64,000 bases of DNA, taken from the NCBI RefSeq assembly GCF_012912005.1, contig NZ_JABBEA010000021.1, positions 1 to 64,000 of the forward strand, in the 5' to 3' direction. The stretch comes from Paenibacillus sp. SZ31 (lineage in GTDB: Bacteria > Bacillota > Bacilli > Paenibacillales > Paenibacillaceae). The translations under genes and the position numbers were made by a program. The notes below the pieces were generated by a model. The model was given only the letters and a program-made list of their open reading frames with translations. It made no database searches and was not told where the DNA came from. This document shows, piece after piece, positions 17,210 through 26,074 of the stretch. How positions within the stretch are numbered: position 1 is the first letter of the stretch; each line of letters opens with the position of its first letter.

Positions 17210-18529
17210 ATGAAGAAAATGTTGGTTTGGTTAGGGGTATGTATTCTTGCGGTGATGACGGTCTTGAGTGGATGCAGTACGACAAAGGAAGCGTCCAATG
17301 GGTCATCTGGGGAAAACGGAGGAAACGCACAAGGGGGAGCGACCAAACTCGTTTTCTGGACGTTTGTAGATGCGCATCAGAAGTTTTATGAAAGTATGGC
17401 AGAGCAGTGGAATCAGGAACATCCGGATCAACAGATTGAATTGGAAGCGACTACGATTCCATACGACGATATGCATACGAAGTTGCTGCTTGCATTACAG
17501 TCGGGTGTAGGTGCACCCGATCTGGTAGATATTGAGCAGAGCAAATTCCCCAATTTCATGAAAGGTGTTCCGCAACTGGTGGATCTGACAGACATGATCA
17601 AGCCAGAACTGAATAACATTGTACAATCCCGTGTTGAGATCTACAGCAAGGAAGGCAAATATTACGGTATCGATTATCATGTCGGTGCAACCGTCATGTA
17701 TTACAACCAGGAGATTTTGGATCAGGCGGGTGTGAATGCAGATGATATCAAGACCTGGAGTGATTTTGAACAGGCAGGGAAACAGGTGCTCGCGAAGACA
17801 GGCAAACCGATGATTACATTTGAGGGTAACGGTAACTGGTCTTGGTGGCCGGCCATCAGTCAACAGAAATCAGATCAGGTGGATGCAGACGGCAATGTTA
17901 CGGTGAATGCGCCTGTGAATGTGCAGACGATGAAATTCTTCCAGCAGATGGTCAAGGAAGGGGTAGCAGCTGTCGCTCCTGGGGCGGGTCATGATACGGA
18001 AGAATACTTCGGTTATATGGATCAAGGCAGTTCGGCGGCGGTATTTATGCCATTCTGGTTCATGAATCGGTTCACGGACCATATTCCGTATCTAAAAGGG
18101 AAAATGATCATTCGTCCGATGCCGGCATGGGAAGAGGGCGGTAACCGTTCAGCGGGTATGGGTGGAACAGCAACGTCCATTACGAATCAGTCTGGTGCTG
18201 TGGAGCTTGCGGAGCAGTTCCTCGCTTATGCGAAATTATCCAAGGAAGGTAATCTTCAGATCTGGAAACAGCTTGGATTTGACCCGATTCGTACCGACGT
18301 ATGGACTGATTCAGCGATGAAGAAATCGAATAAATACACGGATTATTTCGGGGACGATATCTTCGATACACTGCTGAGTGTGAAAGATGAGATTGCTCCG
18401 GTCAACATTCGGGAGAAGTCACCTGAAGTGTTCGATGCCGTACGTAACAAAGCCATGCCAGACATCTTCATTAATCTGAAAGATCCTGAACAGGTATTGA
18501 ATGATTTGCAGGCTGAATTAACCCGTTGA
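17210..18529 (+). CDS. sugar ABC transporter substrate-binding lipoprotein
   Basis: A 439-aa family 1 extracellular solute-binding lipoprotein. The signal peptide ends in the lipobox LSGC, followed by a Ser/Gly/Asn-rich linker and then KLVFWTFVDAHQKFYESMAEQWNQEHP, typical of oligosaccharide receptors. I chose the ATG at 17210 (MKKML), which follows AAGGGGA; a TTG at 17192 in the same frame is upstream of that site. It forms an operon with two permeases. No ATPase gene follows, so a shared MsmK/UgpC-type ATPase encoded elsewhere is likely. Substrate unknown, probably arabinose-containing oligosaccharides. Confidence 0.88.
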   Translation: MKKMLVWLGVCILAVMTVLSGCSTTKEASNGSSGENGGNAQGGATKLVFWTFVDAHQKFYESMAEQWNQEHPDQQIELEATTIPYDDMHTKLLLALQSGVGAPDLVDIEQSKFPNFMKGVPQLVDLTDMIKPELNNIVQSRVEIYSKEGKYYGIDYHVGATVMYYNQEILDQAGVNADDIKTWSDFEQAGKQVLAKTGKPMITFEGNGNWSWWPAISQQKSDQVDADGNVTVNAPVNVQTMKFFQQMVKEGVAAVAPGAGHDTEEYFGYMDQGSSAAVFMPFWFMNRFTDHIPYLKGKMIIRPMPAWEEGGNRSAGMGGTATSITNQSGAVELAEQFLAYAKLSKEGNLQIWKQLGFDPIRTDVWTDSAMKKSNKYTDYFGDDIFDTLLSVKDEIAPVNIREKSPEVFDAVRNKAMPDIFINLKDPEQVLNDLQAELTR

Positions 18530-18608
18530 GGTAGGAAAGGCTTAAACGTCAATTACATTTCTTTCATACAGAGTATACGGTTCATTCCAGGTTGGAGGTT
18601 GGTCCACA

Positions 18609-19541
18609 GTGCAGCTGCAAAAGGAAACAACGGTTTCTGTACGCGCCATCAGGCAGCGGAGAGTACGGATGAATGCCAGAACATGGGCACCTTATCTGTT
18701 TGTGTTACCGTTCATTTTGTCTTTTCTCATCTTCTTTGCCTACCCGTTATTTCGAGCCGGGGTTATGAGTTTCCAGCAGGTGCTCCCCGGAGACGTACAG
18801 TTTGTGGGGCTTGAGCATTACAGTAAGCTATGGAATGCCGATTTCCGGGCAGCACTGTGGAATAGCACGCGTTACACGTTCTGGACGCTACTCTTGTTGG
18901 TTCCCATTCCACTCGTGCTTGCTGTATTGCTCAATTCAAGTCGCATGATGGCTCGTAATGTGTTCCGATCGGCCCTGTTTATTCCGGCACTGACCTCCGT
19001 TGTTGTAGCGGGGGTTGTGTTCCGGCTTATCTTCGGCGAGCTGGATGGTGCGCTGATGAATTCCATCCTGAACCTGCTGGGTATTCCGAGCCAGCAATGG
19101 TTGTACAGTTCGTCCCTTGCGATGGTCGCACTGGTTGTACTGGCAGGTTGGCGCTGGATCGGTATTAATATGCTGTACTTTCTATCGGCATTGCAGAGCA
19201 TCCCTAAGGATCTGTATGAAGCGGCAGATATCGATGGAGCGGGTGTGCTGAACAAATTCACCAAGATTACCGTACCGATGCTCAAACCGATCACGATCTA
19301 TGTGGTGACGATTACTTTGTATGGCGGATATGCCATGTTCACGGAGAGTTACATGCTCTGGGCAGGCAAACCGTCTCCGCAAAATATCGGGTTAACGATG
19401 GTGGGGTATATCTACCAACAAGGTTTCCAGTATTTCAATCTGGGATTCGGTGCAGCAATTGGCATTACGCTGTTGGTGATTACACTCGTGATCAGTATGC
19501 TTCAGTTGACGGTGCTCGGCATGTTCAGGAAGGAGGATTAA
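18609..19541 (+). CDS. sugar ABC transporter permease (MalF/UgpA type)
   Basis: A 310-aa inner-membrane permease with about six transmembrane segments. The EAA loop reads YEAADIDGAGVLNKFTKITVPMLKP near residues 205-225. The GTG at 18609 follows GGAGG at 18594-18598; the ATG at 18669 would lose the N-terminal cytoplasmic arm. It pairs with the next permease to form the channel for the lipoprotein encoded upstream. Confidence 0.87.
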   Translation: MQLQKETTVSVRAIRQRRVRMNARTWAPYLFVLPFILSFLIFFAYPLFRAGVMSFQQVLPGDVQFVGLEHYSKLWNADFRAALWNSTRYTFWTLLLLVPIPLVLAVLLNSSRMMARNVFRSALFIPALTSVVVAGVVFRLIFGELDGALMNSILNLLGIPSQQWLYSSSLAMVALVVLAGWRWIGINMLYFLSALQSIPKDLYEAADIDGAGVLNKFTKITVPMLKPITIYVVTITLYGGYAMFTESYMLWAGKPSPQNIGLTMVGYIYQQGFQYFNLGFGAAIGITLLVITLVISMLQLTVLGMFRKED

Positions 19542-19548
19542 GGCCTTG

Positions 19549-20403
19549 ATGCGTAGATGGGGAATCAAACTGAATGTGGCTTCACTGCTCTTACTGATGT
19601 TGTTCGTGATCTTGGGTATCTTGATGCTGTTTCCGCTATATGCACTGATCCTCGCTTCGCTGAAACCGGCTACGGAACTGTTTCGATATGGACTCAATGT
19701 CCGATGGGATTGGGCATTAATGAGCTTCGAGAATTACAAATCGATCTTCACCGGAACGGGAGCAGCAGGGAACTATTTTATATGGTACAAAAACAGTCTT
19801 GTCATCACAGCATTATTCACGGTATTAAGTCTGCTGTTCTCCTCGATGGTCGGATATGGGCTGGGGGTCTATCGGTTCAGGGGCCAGAATCTGATCTTTA
19901 CCCTGGTGCTGGTTGTTATGATGATCCCGATGGAGATTATCCTGCTTCCCTTATATGAACTGACGATTAAATTGAAGCTGATCAATACGGTGTGGGGCGT
20001 TATTCTGCCTTTTATCGTGGCACCCTTGCCCATCTTCTTCTTCAGGCAGTTTGCCCAAGGTTTGCCGAAGGATTTTATGGATGCAGGGCGGATTGATGGT
20101 TGTACGGAGTTCGGGATCTTCTTCCGCATTATGGTGCCGTTGATGGCTCCTGCATTTGGGGCGATAGCTATCTTGCAGGCGATGAACAGCTGGAATAACT
20201 TTCTCTGGCCACTCGTGGTGCTTCGGACAACAGAACAATTCACTTTGCCGATCGGACTCGCGTCTTTCGTATCGCCACTGGGCAATCATTACGAAGAACT
20301 AATCGCTGGAGCTGTGCTCGCCATTGTACCTATTCTGATTCTATTCCTGTTCTTCCAACGCTTTTTTATCTCAGGACTTACGGTTGGCGGGGTCAAAGGA
20401 TAA
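19549..20403 (+). CDS. sugar ABC transporter permease (MalG/UgpE type)
   Basis: A 284-aa partner permease with about six membrane spans and an EAA loop DAGRIDGCTEFGIFFRIMVPLMAP-type sequence near residues 183-205. It begins seven bases after the upstream stop; AGGAGG at 19531-19536 serves either the ATG at 19549 or the TTG at 19546. It ends the three-gene importer operon; no ATPase follows. Confidence 0.87.
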   Translation: MRRWGIKLNVASLLLLMLFVILGILMLFPLYALILASLKPATELFRYGLNVRWDWALMSFENYKSIFTGTGAAGNYFIWYKNSLVITALFTVLSLLFSSMVGYGLGVYRFRGQNLIFTLVLVVMMIPMEIILLPLYELTIKLKLINTVWGVILPFIVAPLPIFFFRQFAQGLPKDFMDAGRIDGCTEFGIFFRIMVPLMAPAFGAIAILQAMNSWNNFLWPLVVLRTTEQFTLPIGLASFVSPLGNHYEELIAGAVLAIVPILILFLFFQRFFISGLTVGGVKG

Positions 20404-20439
20404 TGGCATAAATCTTTAAACCCGTAAACAGTTCAACAA

Positions 20440-20468
20440 TTTACCTCGGCTCACGAACCCGATATAAT
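20440..20468 (+). promoter_or_regulatory. candidate sigma-A promoter of the radical SAM gene
   Basis: TTTACC, a 17-base spacer and TATAAT lie about 75 bases upstream of the radical SAM start. It separates this gene from the ABC operon. Confidence 0.5.
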
Positions 20469-20543
20469 AGGGATGGCGCATATTGGCCGGATCACAAATG
20501 CAGGCGGGATTGTTCTCCCTCCGAAGCAGAATGGGGACCCGAG

Positions 20544-21419
20544 TTGAAAACGTTCAAAAAAGTATATATTGAGATCACGAGTATCTGCAATCTGGCGTGC
20601 AGCTTCTGTCCGCAGACACAGCGTGCCAAAGGATTCATTGACCCTGAAGTCTTCAACAATATACTGGATCAAGTTAAACCACATACCAACCATATTTATT
20701 TACATGTCAAAGGTGAACCCTTGTTGCATCCCAAAATAGATTTGCTGCTCGATTCCGCACATGAGAAGGGACTCAAGGTGAACATTACAACGAATGGTAC
20801 ACTGTTGCCCAAGACTCAGCATAAATTGCTTGGCAAACCGGCGCTGCGCCAGATGAATTTCTCCTTGCACAGCTTCGATGGACATGAAGGTTCAACCGAC
20901 CGTGACGGGTACCTGAGCAATATTCTCTCTTTTGTACACGAGGCCGTTAAGCACAATGTGATCATCTCATTCCGGTTGTGGAATCTGACACAGGATAACT
21001 TCACGAATGCTCAGATGAATCGAAATCGGGAGACCCTTGAATTACTGGAACGTGAATTCAATCTGGACTTCCGCATTGAGGAAAAAGTAGTTCCAGGCAG
21101 CGGGGTCAAAATTGCCCCGAATGTATACCTGAATCAGGATCATGAGTTCCAGTGGCCAAGTCTGGATGCACCCGAAGATGACGGCAAAGGCTTTTGCCAT
21201 GCACTTCGCGGTCAGGCAGCTGTACTTGTGGATGGAACGGTGGTTCCATGCTGTCTCGATGGCGAGGGTGTCATTAACCTCGGTAACGTACACGAGAAAT
21301 CATTCTCGGAGATTATTGAGGGTGAGCGAGCGAACAATCTGGTGTATGGTTTCTCCAAGCGGGAAGCTGTGGAAGAGTTGTGCAGGAAGTGCGGGTATCG
21401 TCAGCGTTTTGGAGCCTAG
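20544..21419 (+). CDS. radical SAM/SPASM domain protein
   Basis: A 291-aa radical SAM enzyme. The CX3CX2C cluster motif is Cys15, Cys19 and Cys22, and a G-rich SAM site follows (HVKGEPLLHP). The C-terminal part (about 205-290) has SPASM-type cysteines: a Cys-His pair, VPCC, and ELCRKCG, which hold extra Fe-S clusters. SPASM enzymes often modify peptides or act in cofactor maturation. The only start in the frame is TTG 20544 behind GGGGA. No peptide precursor gene is evident next to it, so the substrate is unknown. A terminator follows. Confidence 0.84.
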   Translation: MKTFKKVYIEITSICNLACSFCPQTQRAKGFIDPEVFNNILDQVKPHTNHIYLHVKGEPLLHPKIDLLLDSAHEKGLKVNITTNGTLLPKTQHKLLGKPALRQMNFSLHSFDGHEGSTDRDGYLSNILSFVHEAVKHNVIISFRLWNLTQDNFTNAQMNRNRETLELLEREFNLDFRIEEKVVPGSGVKIAPNVYLNQDHEFQWPSLDAPEDDGKGFCHALRGQAAVLVDGTVVPCCLDGEGVINLGNVHEKSFSEIIEGERANNLVYGFSKREAVEELCRKCGYRQRFGA

Positions 21420-21745
21420 AATATATAGTAAATTAAATTATTTTCCTATAAGATCACGTTGTCTGTAACAGATGATGTGGTCTTTGTTGTGTTATTGAGG
21501 CTGTAAATAGAGCATATCCGAAGTTGATATTGGTACATAACAAGTAGACATTATACCGCAAAGCATACTGAAACATCAGGTTCTATGCTGGAAAATGATT
21601 ACGTGACCTAATGATTATTCTCGTAATATTCCTTTATTTGGTAGGATCAGGGTAGGTTCCGAGGACAGAGATTTTTCTCTTAGTTTATAGGAAGACAAGT
21701 CTCTGCTTGAACCCATTCAATCCAAATAAGGGAGGATGTTTATTT
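21420..21745. other. intergenic stretch before the pectate lyase
   Basis: It contains the terminator of the radical SAM gene and the upstream region of the pectate lyase. A weak promoter-like pair (TTGGTA, 16 bases, TATACC) lies near 21530-21560. No gene is supported. Confidence 0.45.
21450..21487 (+). terminator. terminator after the radical SAM gene
   Basis: AAGATCAC pairs with GTGGTCTT, and the stem is followed by a short T-rich tract. It starts 30 bases after the stop codon. Confidence 0.6.
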
Positions 21746-22414
21746 ATGAAAAAGATGTTGACGGTATTGTTGTCGGTGGGTCTGCTTGCTTCTACATTTG
21801 GTGCAATTCCGGTGTCTGCAGCTCCCGAGATCGTGAAGACAACAATTATTGTTCCTAAAGGAACGACGTATGATGGGAAAGGCAAAAGTGTTGCCGCAGA
21901 TCCCAAAACATTAGGAGATGGCAGTCAGGCCGAGAACCAGAAACCCATTTTCCGACTGGAGGCAGGAGCTACGTTAAAGAATGTTGTGATTGAAGCACCG
22001 GCAGCGGATGGGGTGCACTGTTATGGCAACTGCAATATTGAAAATGTAACCTGGAAGGATGTCGGTGAGGATGCGCTCACGCTGAAATCCGCAGGGACTG
22101 TAAACATCACAGGTGGTGCGGCGTACAAGGCCTATGACAAAGTGTTCCAGATGAATGCATCCGGTACGATCAATATTAAAAATTTCAAAGCAAATGATAT
22201 CGGCAAGCTGGTACGTCAAAATGGCGGAACATCCTATGCAGTCACAATGAATGTGTCCAACTCAGACATTTCCAATGTGAAGGATTCCATTTTGCGGACA
22301 GATAGCAGTTCTACCGTAGGTAAAATCACAAATACACGGTATTCCAAAGTGCCAACGCTGTTCAAGGGCTTTGCTTCAGGGAAAACGAGCCAGTCCGGAA
22401 ACACGCAATATTAA
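21746..22414 (+). CDS. secreted pectate lyase, PL3 family
   Basis: A 222-aa pectate lyase with a signal peptide cleaved near VSAAPE. It has the PL3 right-handed beta-helix sequence: GDGSQAENQKPIFRLEAGATLKNVVI, the GVHCYGNCNIENVTWKDVGEDALT segment (with Asp and Lys/Arg residues of the Ca-dependent active site), and VFQMNASGTINIKNF. The length equals the single-domain Bacillus/Paenibacillus enzymes, with no carbohydrate-binding module. ATG 21746 follows GGGAGG; the frame open from 21707 lacks a site. It cleaves polygalacturonate by beta-elimination outside the cell. Confidence 0.92.
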   Translation: MKKMLTVLLSVGLLASTFGAIPVSAAPEIVKTTIIVPKGTTYDGKGKSVAADPKTLGDGSQAENQKPIFRLEAGATLKNVVIEAPAADGVHCYGNCNIENVTWKDVGEDALTLKSAGTVNITGGAAYKAYDKVFQMNASGTINIKNFKANDIGKLVRQNGGTSYAVTMNVSNSDISNVKDSILRTDSSSTVGKITNTRYSKVPTLFKGFASGKTSQSGNTQY

Positions 22415-22462
22415 AGCATTGCCACAATTACCCATCTGATGTACATTAGAAGCAATGAAATA

Positions 22463-22553
22463 AGTGAACCGGGAGCTCAATGAAGTTGGGCTGAGAGAGT
22501 GGCCTTGTGCCGCTGACCGTACATCTGATCTGGGTAATGCCAGCGTAGAGAAC
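22463..22553 (+). promoter_or_regulatory. TPP riboswitch upstream of ykoEDC
   Basis: The plus strand shows GGGAGCTC, GGGCTGAGAGAGTG, CCGCTGACCG, and CATCTGATCTGGGTAATGCCAGCG followed by TAGAGAA-type sequence, in the order of a TPP aptamer. It precedes a terminator and then the YkoE-type ECF importer, which lies about 470 bases further on. Confidence 0.9.
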
Positions 22554-22718
22554 ATGGATTTACAATGTGTAAGGGTGAAATGTGCAAATTAATGAGGAAA
22601 ACAACATGACTTCTTTTAGCTGCGGTGGTTGGTCTGCTGCAACGGAGAGGGAATGATTGATATTCCGTCTTTTCGACATCCATCCCATACATCGTTGTGA
22701 GGATTGTATACTGTGCGT

Positions 22719-22752
22719 AAGGCCTGCCCGGAACCGGGGAGGCTTTTTTTGT
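22719..22752 (+). terminator. expression-platform terminator of the second TPP riboswitch
   Basis: GCCTGCCCGG and CCGGGGAGGC form a stem with one mismatch, followed by TTTTTTT. It lies between the aptamer and ykoE. Confidence 0.8.
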
Positions 22753-22767
22753 TTATTTTTAGAGGTT

Positions 22768-22973
22768 GTTCAAAAAGTCTGCTTTTGATTACGAAGGATG
22801 CCTGACGGCATCATCAGCATCGAATATGGAATTCAGCCGAAATAAGCGGGAGGCTTACGAAGTATGTTTCCGAAGGAAACATTTTGGTTGCTCACGTAGT
22901 TTTCCCTACGCTCCGCTACTCCATTTCTAGCTTCATCCCATCTTCTTGGTACTGAAAACCAGTCTTTTTGAAC
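22768..22973. repeat. MITE-like element with terminal inverted repeats
   Basis: The ends GTTCAAAAAGTCTGCTTTT (22768-22786) and the reverse complement of 22955-22973 (GTTCAAAAAGACTGGTTTT) match at 17 of 19 positions. The 206-base unit has no coding capacity. I recall sequences of this kind recurring in Paenibacillus chromosomes but cannot verify that here. No clear target-site duplication is visible. It lies between the riboswitch terminator and ykoE. Confidence 0.72.
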
Positions 22974-23021
22974 ACACACTTTTACAACCCTCACAGGGAG
23001 CAGAGGAAGGACGTAGAGAAC

Positions 23022-23615
23022 ATGGCAGCAACAGCAGGCAACAAACGATTGAAGCTAACAGATATTCTGGTAACCATCGTGATCGCAGTGGTGTTTGGAG
23101 TGATTTACAAGATATGGGGACCTACGTATGACCTGATGAAACCATTCGGCGTTCATGCGGAGCAGATGATCTACGGCATGTGGTTTATGGCGGGCACATT
23201 TGCTTTTGTCATCATTCGTAAACCGGGTGTGGCGATTCTTGCTGAGGTTGCAGCTTCAACGGTGAGTGCTTTTCTGGGCAGTGAATGGGGCATGTCTACA
23301 CTTGTATATGGTCTGTTGCAAGGATTGGGAGCCGAGATATTCTTCGCCGCATTTTTGTATCGTAAAACCAATCTGTTCGTCACGTGTCTTGCAGCCATAG
23401 GAGCTGCCGCGGCTTCACTCTTGCTGGATTATCAGTACGGGTATATTGATTCACTCTCGGCGTGGAACTATACGTTGTTTATCGGATTCCGCTTCATTGG
23501 AAGTATTCTGATTGCTGGAGTGTTCGCTTATTATCTCGCCAAAGCATTGGAACTGACCGGTGTAACGCGTTCGCTCAGACCGGTATCCAAACAAGATTAT
23601 GAGGCTCTGGATTAG
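23022..23615 (+). CDS. ykoE: ECF transporter S component, YkoE-type (thiamine/HMP)
   Basis: A 197-aa membrane protein of the YkoE family, the substrate-capturing S component of an energy-coupling factor importer. It has about six hydrophobic segments; KIWGPTYDLMKPFG and GSEWGMSTLVYGLLQGLGAEIFFA are characteristic. The ATG at 23022 follows GAGGAAGG; the frame extends upstream to a TTG at 22968 inside the MITE, which I consider spurious. The gene directly abuts ykoD. The TPP riboswitch upstream supports a thiamine-related substrate, as for B. subtilis YkoEDC (hydroxymethylpyrimidine or thiamine). Confidence 0.88.
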   Translation: MAATAGNKRLKLTDILVTIVIAVVFGVIYKIWGPTYDLMKPFGVHAEQMIYGMWFMAGTFAFVIIRKPGVAILAEVAASTVSAFLGSEWGMSTLVYGLLQGLGAEIFFAAFLYRKTNLFVTCLAAIGAAAASLLLDYQYGYIDSLSAWNYTLFIGFRFIGSILIAGVFAYYLAKALELTGVTRSLRPVSKQDYEALD

Positions 23616-25205
23616 ATGAACGGGGAAGGGAATTCGCAAGCGGTAAGTGTGACGAATCTAAGATGCAAGTTCCCGGGAGAGAAGGCCTTGGTATTTCAAG
23701 GCTTGTCTCTCTCTGTGCGTCAAGGGGAGAAAGTGTTGTTGCTTGGACCTAGCGGCTCCGGGAAATCGACGTTATTGCAAATATTGAGCGGTCTGATACC
23801 ACGTTCGGTTGAGATCCCGATGAAATGTGATGATATTCAGGTCCCTGCCAAAGCAGGAGTGGTCTTTCAAGACCCGGATACTCAGTTCTGCATGTCCTAT
23901 ACAGATGAAGAGATTGCATTTGTGCTGGAAAATCGAAATATTCCGCGTGAAGAGATGGGGGGTCTGATTGAATATTATCTGGATCAGGTGGGGTTATCCT
24001 TTGAACAGAATCGGACATTGATCCAATCGATGTCTCAGGGGATGAAGCAGCGTCTTGCGATTGCTTCGATGCTTGCCATGGACCCGGAGGTGTTGTTTCT
24101 GGATGAACCCACTGCACTGCTGGATGATGAGGGGACTTCCCAGGTGTGGGATACCGTCAAACAGATCGCCAGTGACAAAACGATCATTATCGTTGAACAC
24201 AAAATCAATGAGATTGTGGATATGGTCGACCGTATCATTGTGTTATCACCTGAAGGAAAGATCGTGGCGGATGGGCCAGCACAGCAGGTATTCACGCATG
24301 AACGGGGTAAGCTGAAGGCTTATGGAATCTGGTATCCGGGTGTGTGGGAAGAGCGGGAGCAGGAGGAGGAGAAGGAGAAGGCAGCAAAGGAGGAAGTAGG
24401 AAGTATTTCTGGAGAGCACCGGGCATGTGAGGATCAGGGCTTTCCGAGCTTGGAAGCAGAGCAAGCGTCTAGTTTATCCGAAACAATCGGGATATTCCCC
24501 GTATCTCACGTATCATCCTTACCGCCTGTATCGCCTCCCTATCAGCCTGCACTGGATTTGCAGCAGTTCACCGGATGGCGTGGGAAAACATCATCTATTC
24601 AGGTGGAACAGGCCAAGGTATGGCATGGAGACTGGGTCGGTGTTGTGGGAGCTAACGGAGCTGGAAAAAGTTCGTTGTTATTGTCCCTGATAAATATTTT
24701 GAAAACGACAGGTCACTATGAGGTGGATGGTCAGCTCTCTGGCAAAACGGAGCAGCTCGCAGATCGAATTGCGTTTGTATTTCAGAATCCGGAATTTCAA
24801 TTTGTGACCAACACTGTTGCGGAAGAAGTGGGATTTTCCTTGCTTGGGAGCAGGCTTACTACGGAAGAAAGACATGCTAGGACTGAGCATATGCTGAAGC
24901 AATTTGGGCTAATCGATCTGTCCGAGCGTCATCCTTACCAATTATCGATGGGGCAGAAACGACGCTTGAGTGTTGCCTCCGCTCTGGTGAGGGAGCAGCG
25001 GATTTTGCTGCTGGATGAACCTACTTTTGGACAGGATGCCCGCAATACGTTCGCCATGCTGGCACAACTGGAGCAATTGCGGCGTGAAGGAACAGGCATC
25101 GTTATGGTTACCCATGACCGTGAGATTGTAAAAAGATATTGCACCCGAATCTGGACGGTGGATGACGGGAGGTTATCTGATGCAACTGTCGTTCCCTCAC
25201 CGTGA
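23616..25205 (+). CDS. ykoD: ECF transporter double ATPase
   Basis: A 529-aa protein with two fused ABC ATPase domains. Domain 1 has Walker A GPSGSGKST (about residue 47), signature MSQGMKQR and Walker B VLFLDEPTALLDD. Domain 2 has Walker A GANGAGKSS, signature LSMGQKRR and ILLLDEPTFGQD. Between them is a long, charged, low-complexity linker (about 245-320), rich in Glu and Lys then Ser and Pro, longer than in B. subtilis YkoD. Each signature replaces the usual LSGGQ by LSMGQ or MSQGM, as common in ECF ATPases. It abuts ykoE with its ATG at 23616 and overlaps ykoC. Confidence 0.9.
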   Translation: MNGEGNSQAVSVTNLRCKFPGEKALVFQGLSLSVRQGEKVLLLGPSGSGKSTLLQILSGLIPRSVEIPMKCDDIQVPAKAGVVFQDPDTQFCMSYTDEEIAFVLENRNIPREEMGGLIEYYLDQVGLSFEQNRTLIQSMSQGMKQRLAIASMLAMDPEVLFLDEPTALLDDEGTSQVWDTVKQIASDKTIIIVEHKINEIVDMVDRIIVLSPEGKIVADGPAQQVFTHERGKLKAYGIWYPGVWEEREQEEEKEKAAKEEVGSISGEHRACEDQGFPSLEAEQASSLSETIGIFPVSHVSSLPPVSPPYQPALDLQQFTGWRGKTSSIQVEQAKVWHGDWVGVVGANGAGKSSLLLSLINILKTTGHYEVDGQLSGKTEQLADRIAFVFQNPEFQFVTNTVAEEVGFSLLGSRLTTEERHARTEHMLKQFGLIDLSERHPYQLSMGQKRRLSVASALVREQRILLLDEPTFGQDARNTFAMLAQLEQLRREGTGIVMVTHDREIVKRYCTRIWTVDDGRLSDATVVPSP

Positions 25206-25974
25206 AACTTGGCTTCATGCCGTCAATCCCGGCTTGAAGATGATTATTCTGACATTGATGTTTGTTTTTGTTATCCTAATTCACAATCTGAATGTAATGG
25301 CCAACGTCGCGGTAGCTATGATGCTGTTACTGTGCTGGACAGGCCACCCGTGGTACAGATTAATACTGTACGCATCACCATTCATTCTGGTATTTATCTC
25401 TACATCTACAGGTATGATGATGTTTGGTAAGGGAGAGACCACGTGGTATAAGTGGGGACTGATTCATATTACAGAAGAGAGCTTCTATCGCGGACTACAC
25501 TTAGGATTTCGCTCGCTCAGCATGGCAGCGGCCGGCTTACTTTTTGGACTGACAACGAAGCCGGTAAGACTGTTTTATTCTCTGATGCAGCAGTGGAGGC
25601 TTCCCGCAAAATATGCTTATAGCTTTCTGGCCGCGATGCGCATGATCCCGATTTTGCTGGATGAATTCCAGACGCTCCGTTATGCGATTCGCATTCGTGG
25701 AACAAGGCAACGCGGCTCTAGATGGAATGTGTATGGTACTCTCAAGCGTTATGCTATTCCGCTGCTGGCACAGAGTATTCGCCGTGCACAGCGAATGGCG
25801 GTAGCGATGGAAGCGAAGGGATTCACGGATGGCGCGAGCCGAACGTATTACATTCAGATTGGCTATTCCCGGGCTGATCTGTGGTTTGTATTTTATTATA
25901 TGCTCACCTTAACAGCTGCTTATTACATGGGGGTCACTTTTCCTTATCATGCTACGATGGTGGATGTAAGGTAA
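25180..25974 (+). CDS. ykoC: ECF transporter T component
   Basis: A 264-aa membrane protein of the CbiQ/EcfT family, the scaffold linking S component and ATPases. It has about five to six hydrophobic segments and the two cytoplasmic coupling helices with Ala-Arg-Gly type motifs: RIRGTRQRG and AMEAKGFTDG. I start it at the ATG 25180, which follows GGGAGG at 25167-25172; this overlaps the end of ykoD by 26 bases. It completes the ykoEDC operon. Confidence 0.88.
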   Translation: MQLSFPHRETWLHAVNPGLKMIILTLMFVFVILIHNLNVMANVAVAMMLLLCWTGHPWYRLILYASPFILVFISTSTGMMMFGKGETTWYKWGLIHITEESFYRGLHLGFRSLSMAAAGLLFGLTTKPVRLFYSLMQQWRLPAKYAYSFLAAMRMIPILLDEFQTLRYAIRIRGTRQRGSRWNVYGTLKRYAIPLLAQSIRRAQRMAVAMEAKGFTDGASRTYYIQIGYSRADLWFVFYYMLTLTAAYYMGVTFPYHATMVDVR

Positions 25975-26074
25975 TACGGGAAGATGAAGAGAAATATATT
26001 GAGGTATACGGTAACTTTTTCCTGTTCACAGCGTCTATATGGAAATAACTTCTAATGGATGGGGATGAACGAAA

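Noticed and set aside
22968..23021. TTG start for ykoE inside the repeat
   Set aside because: It has no ribosome binding site and starts within the MITE end; ATG 23022 has GAGGAAGG.
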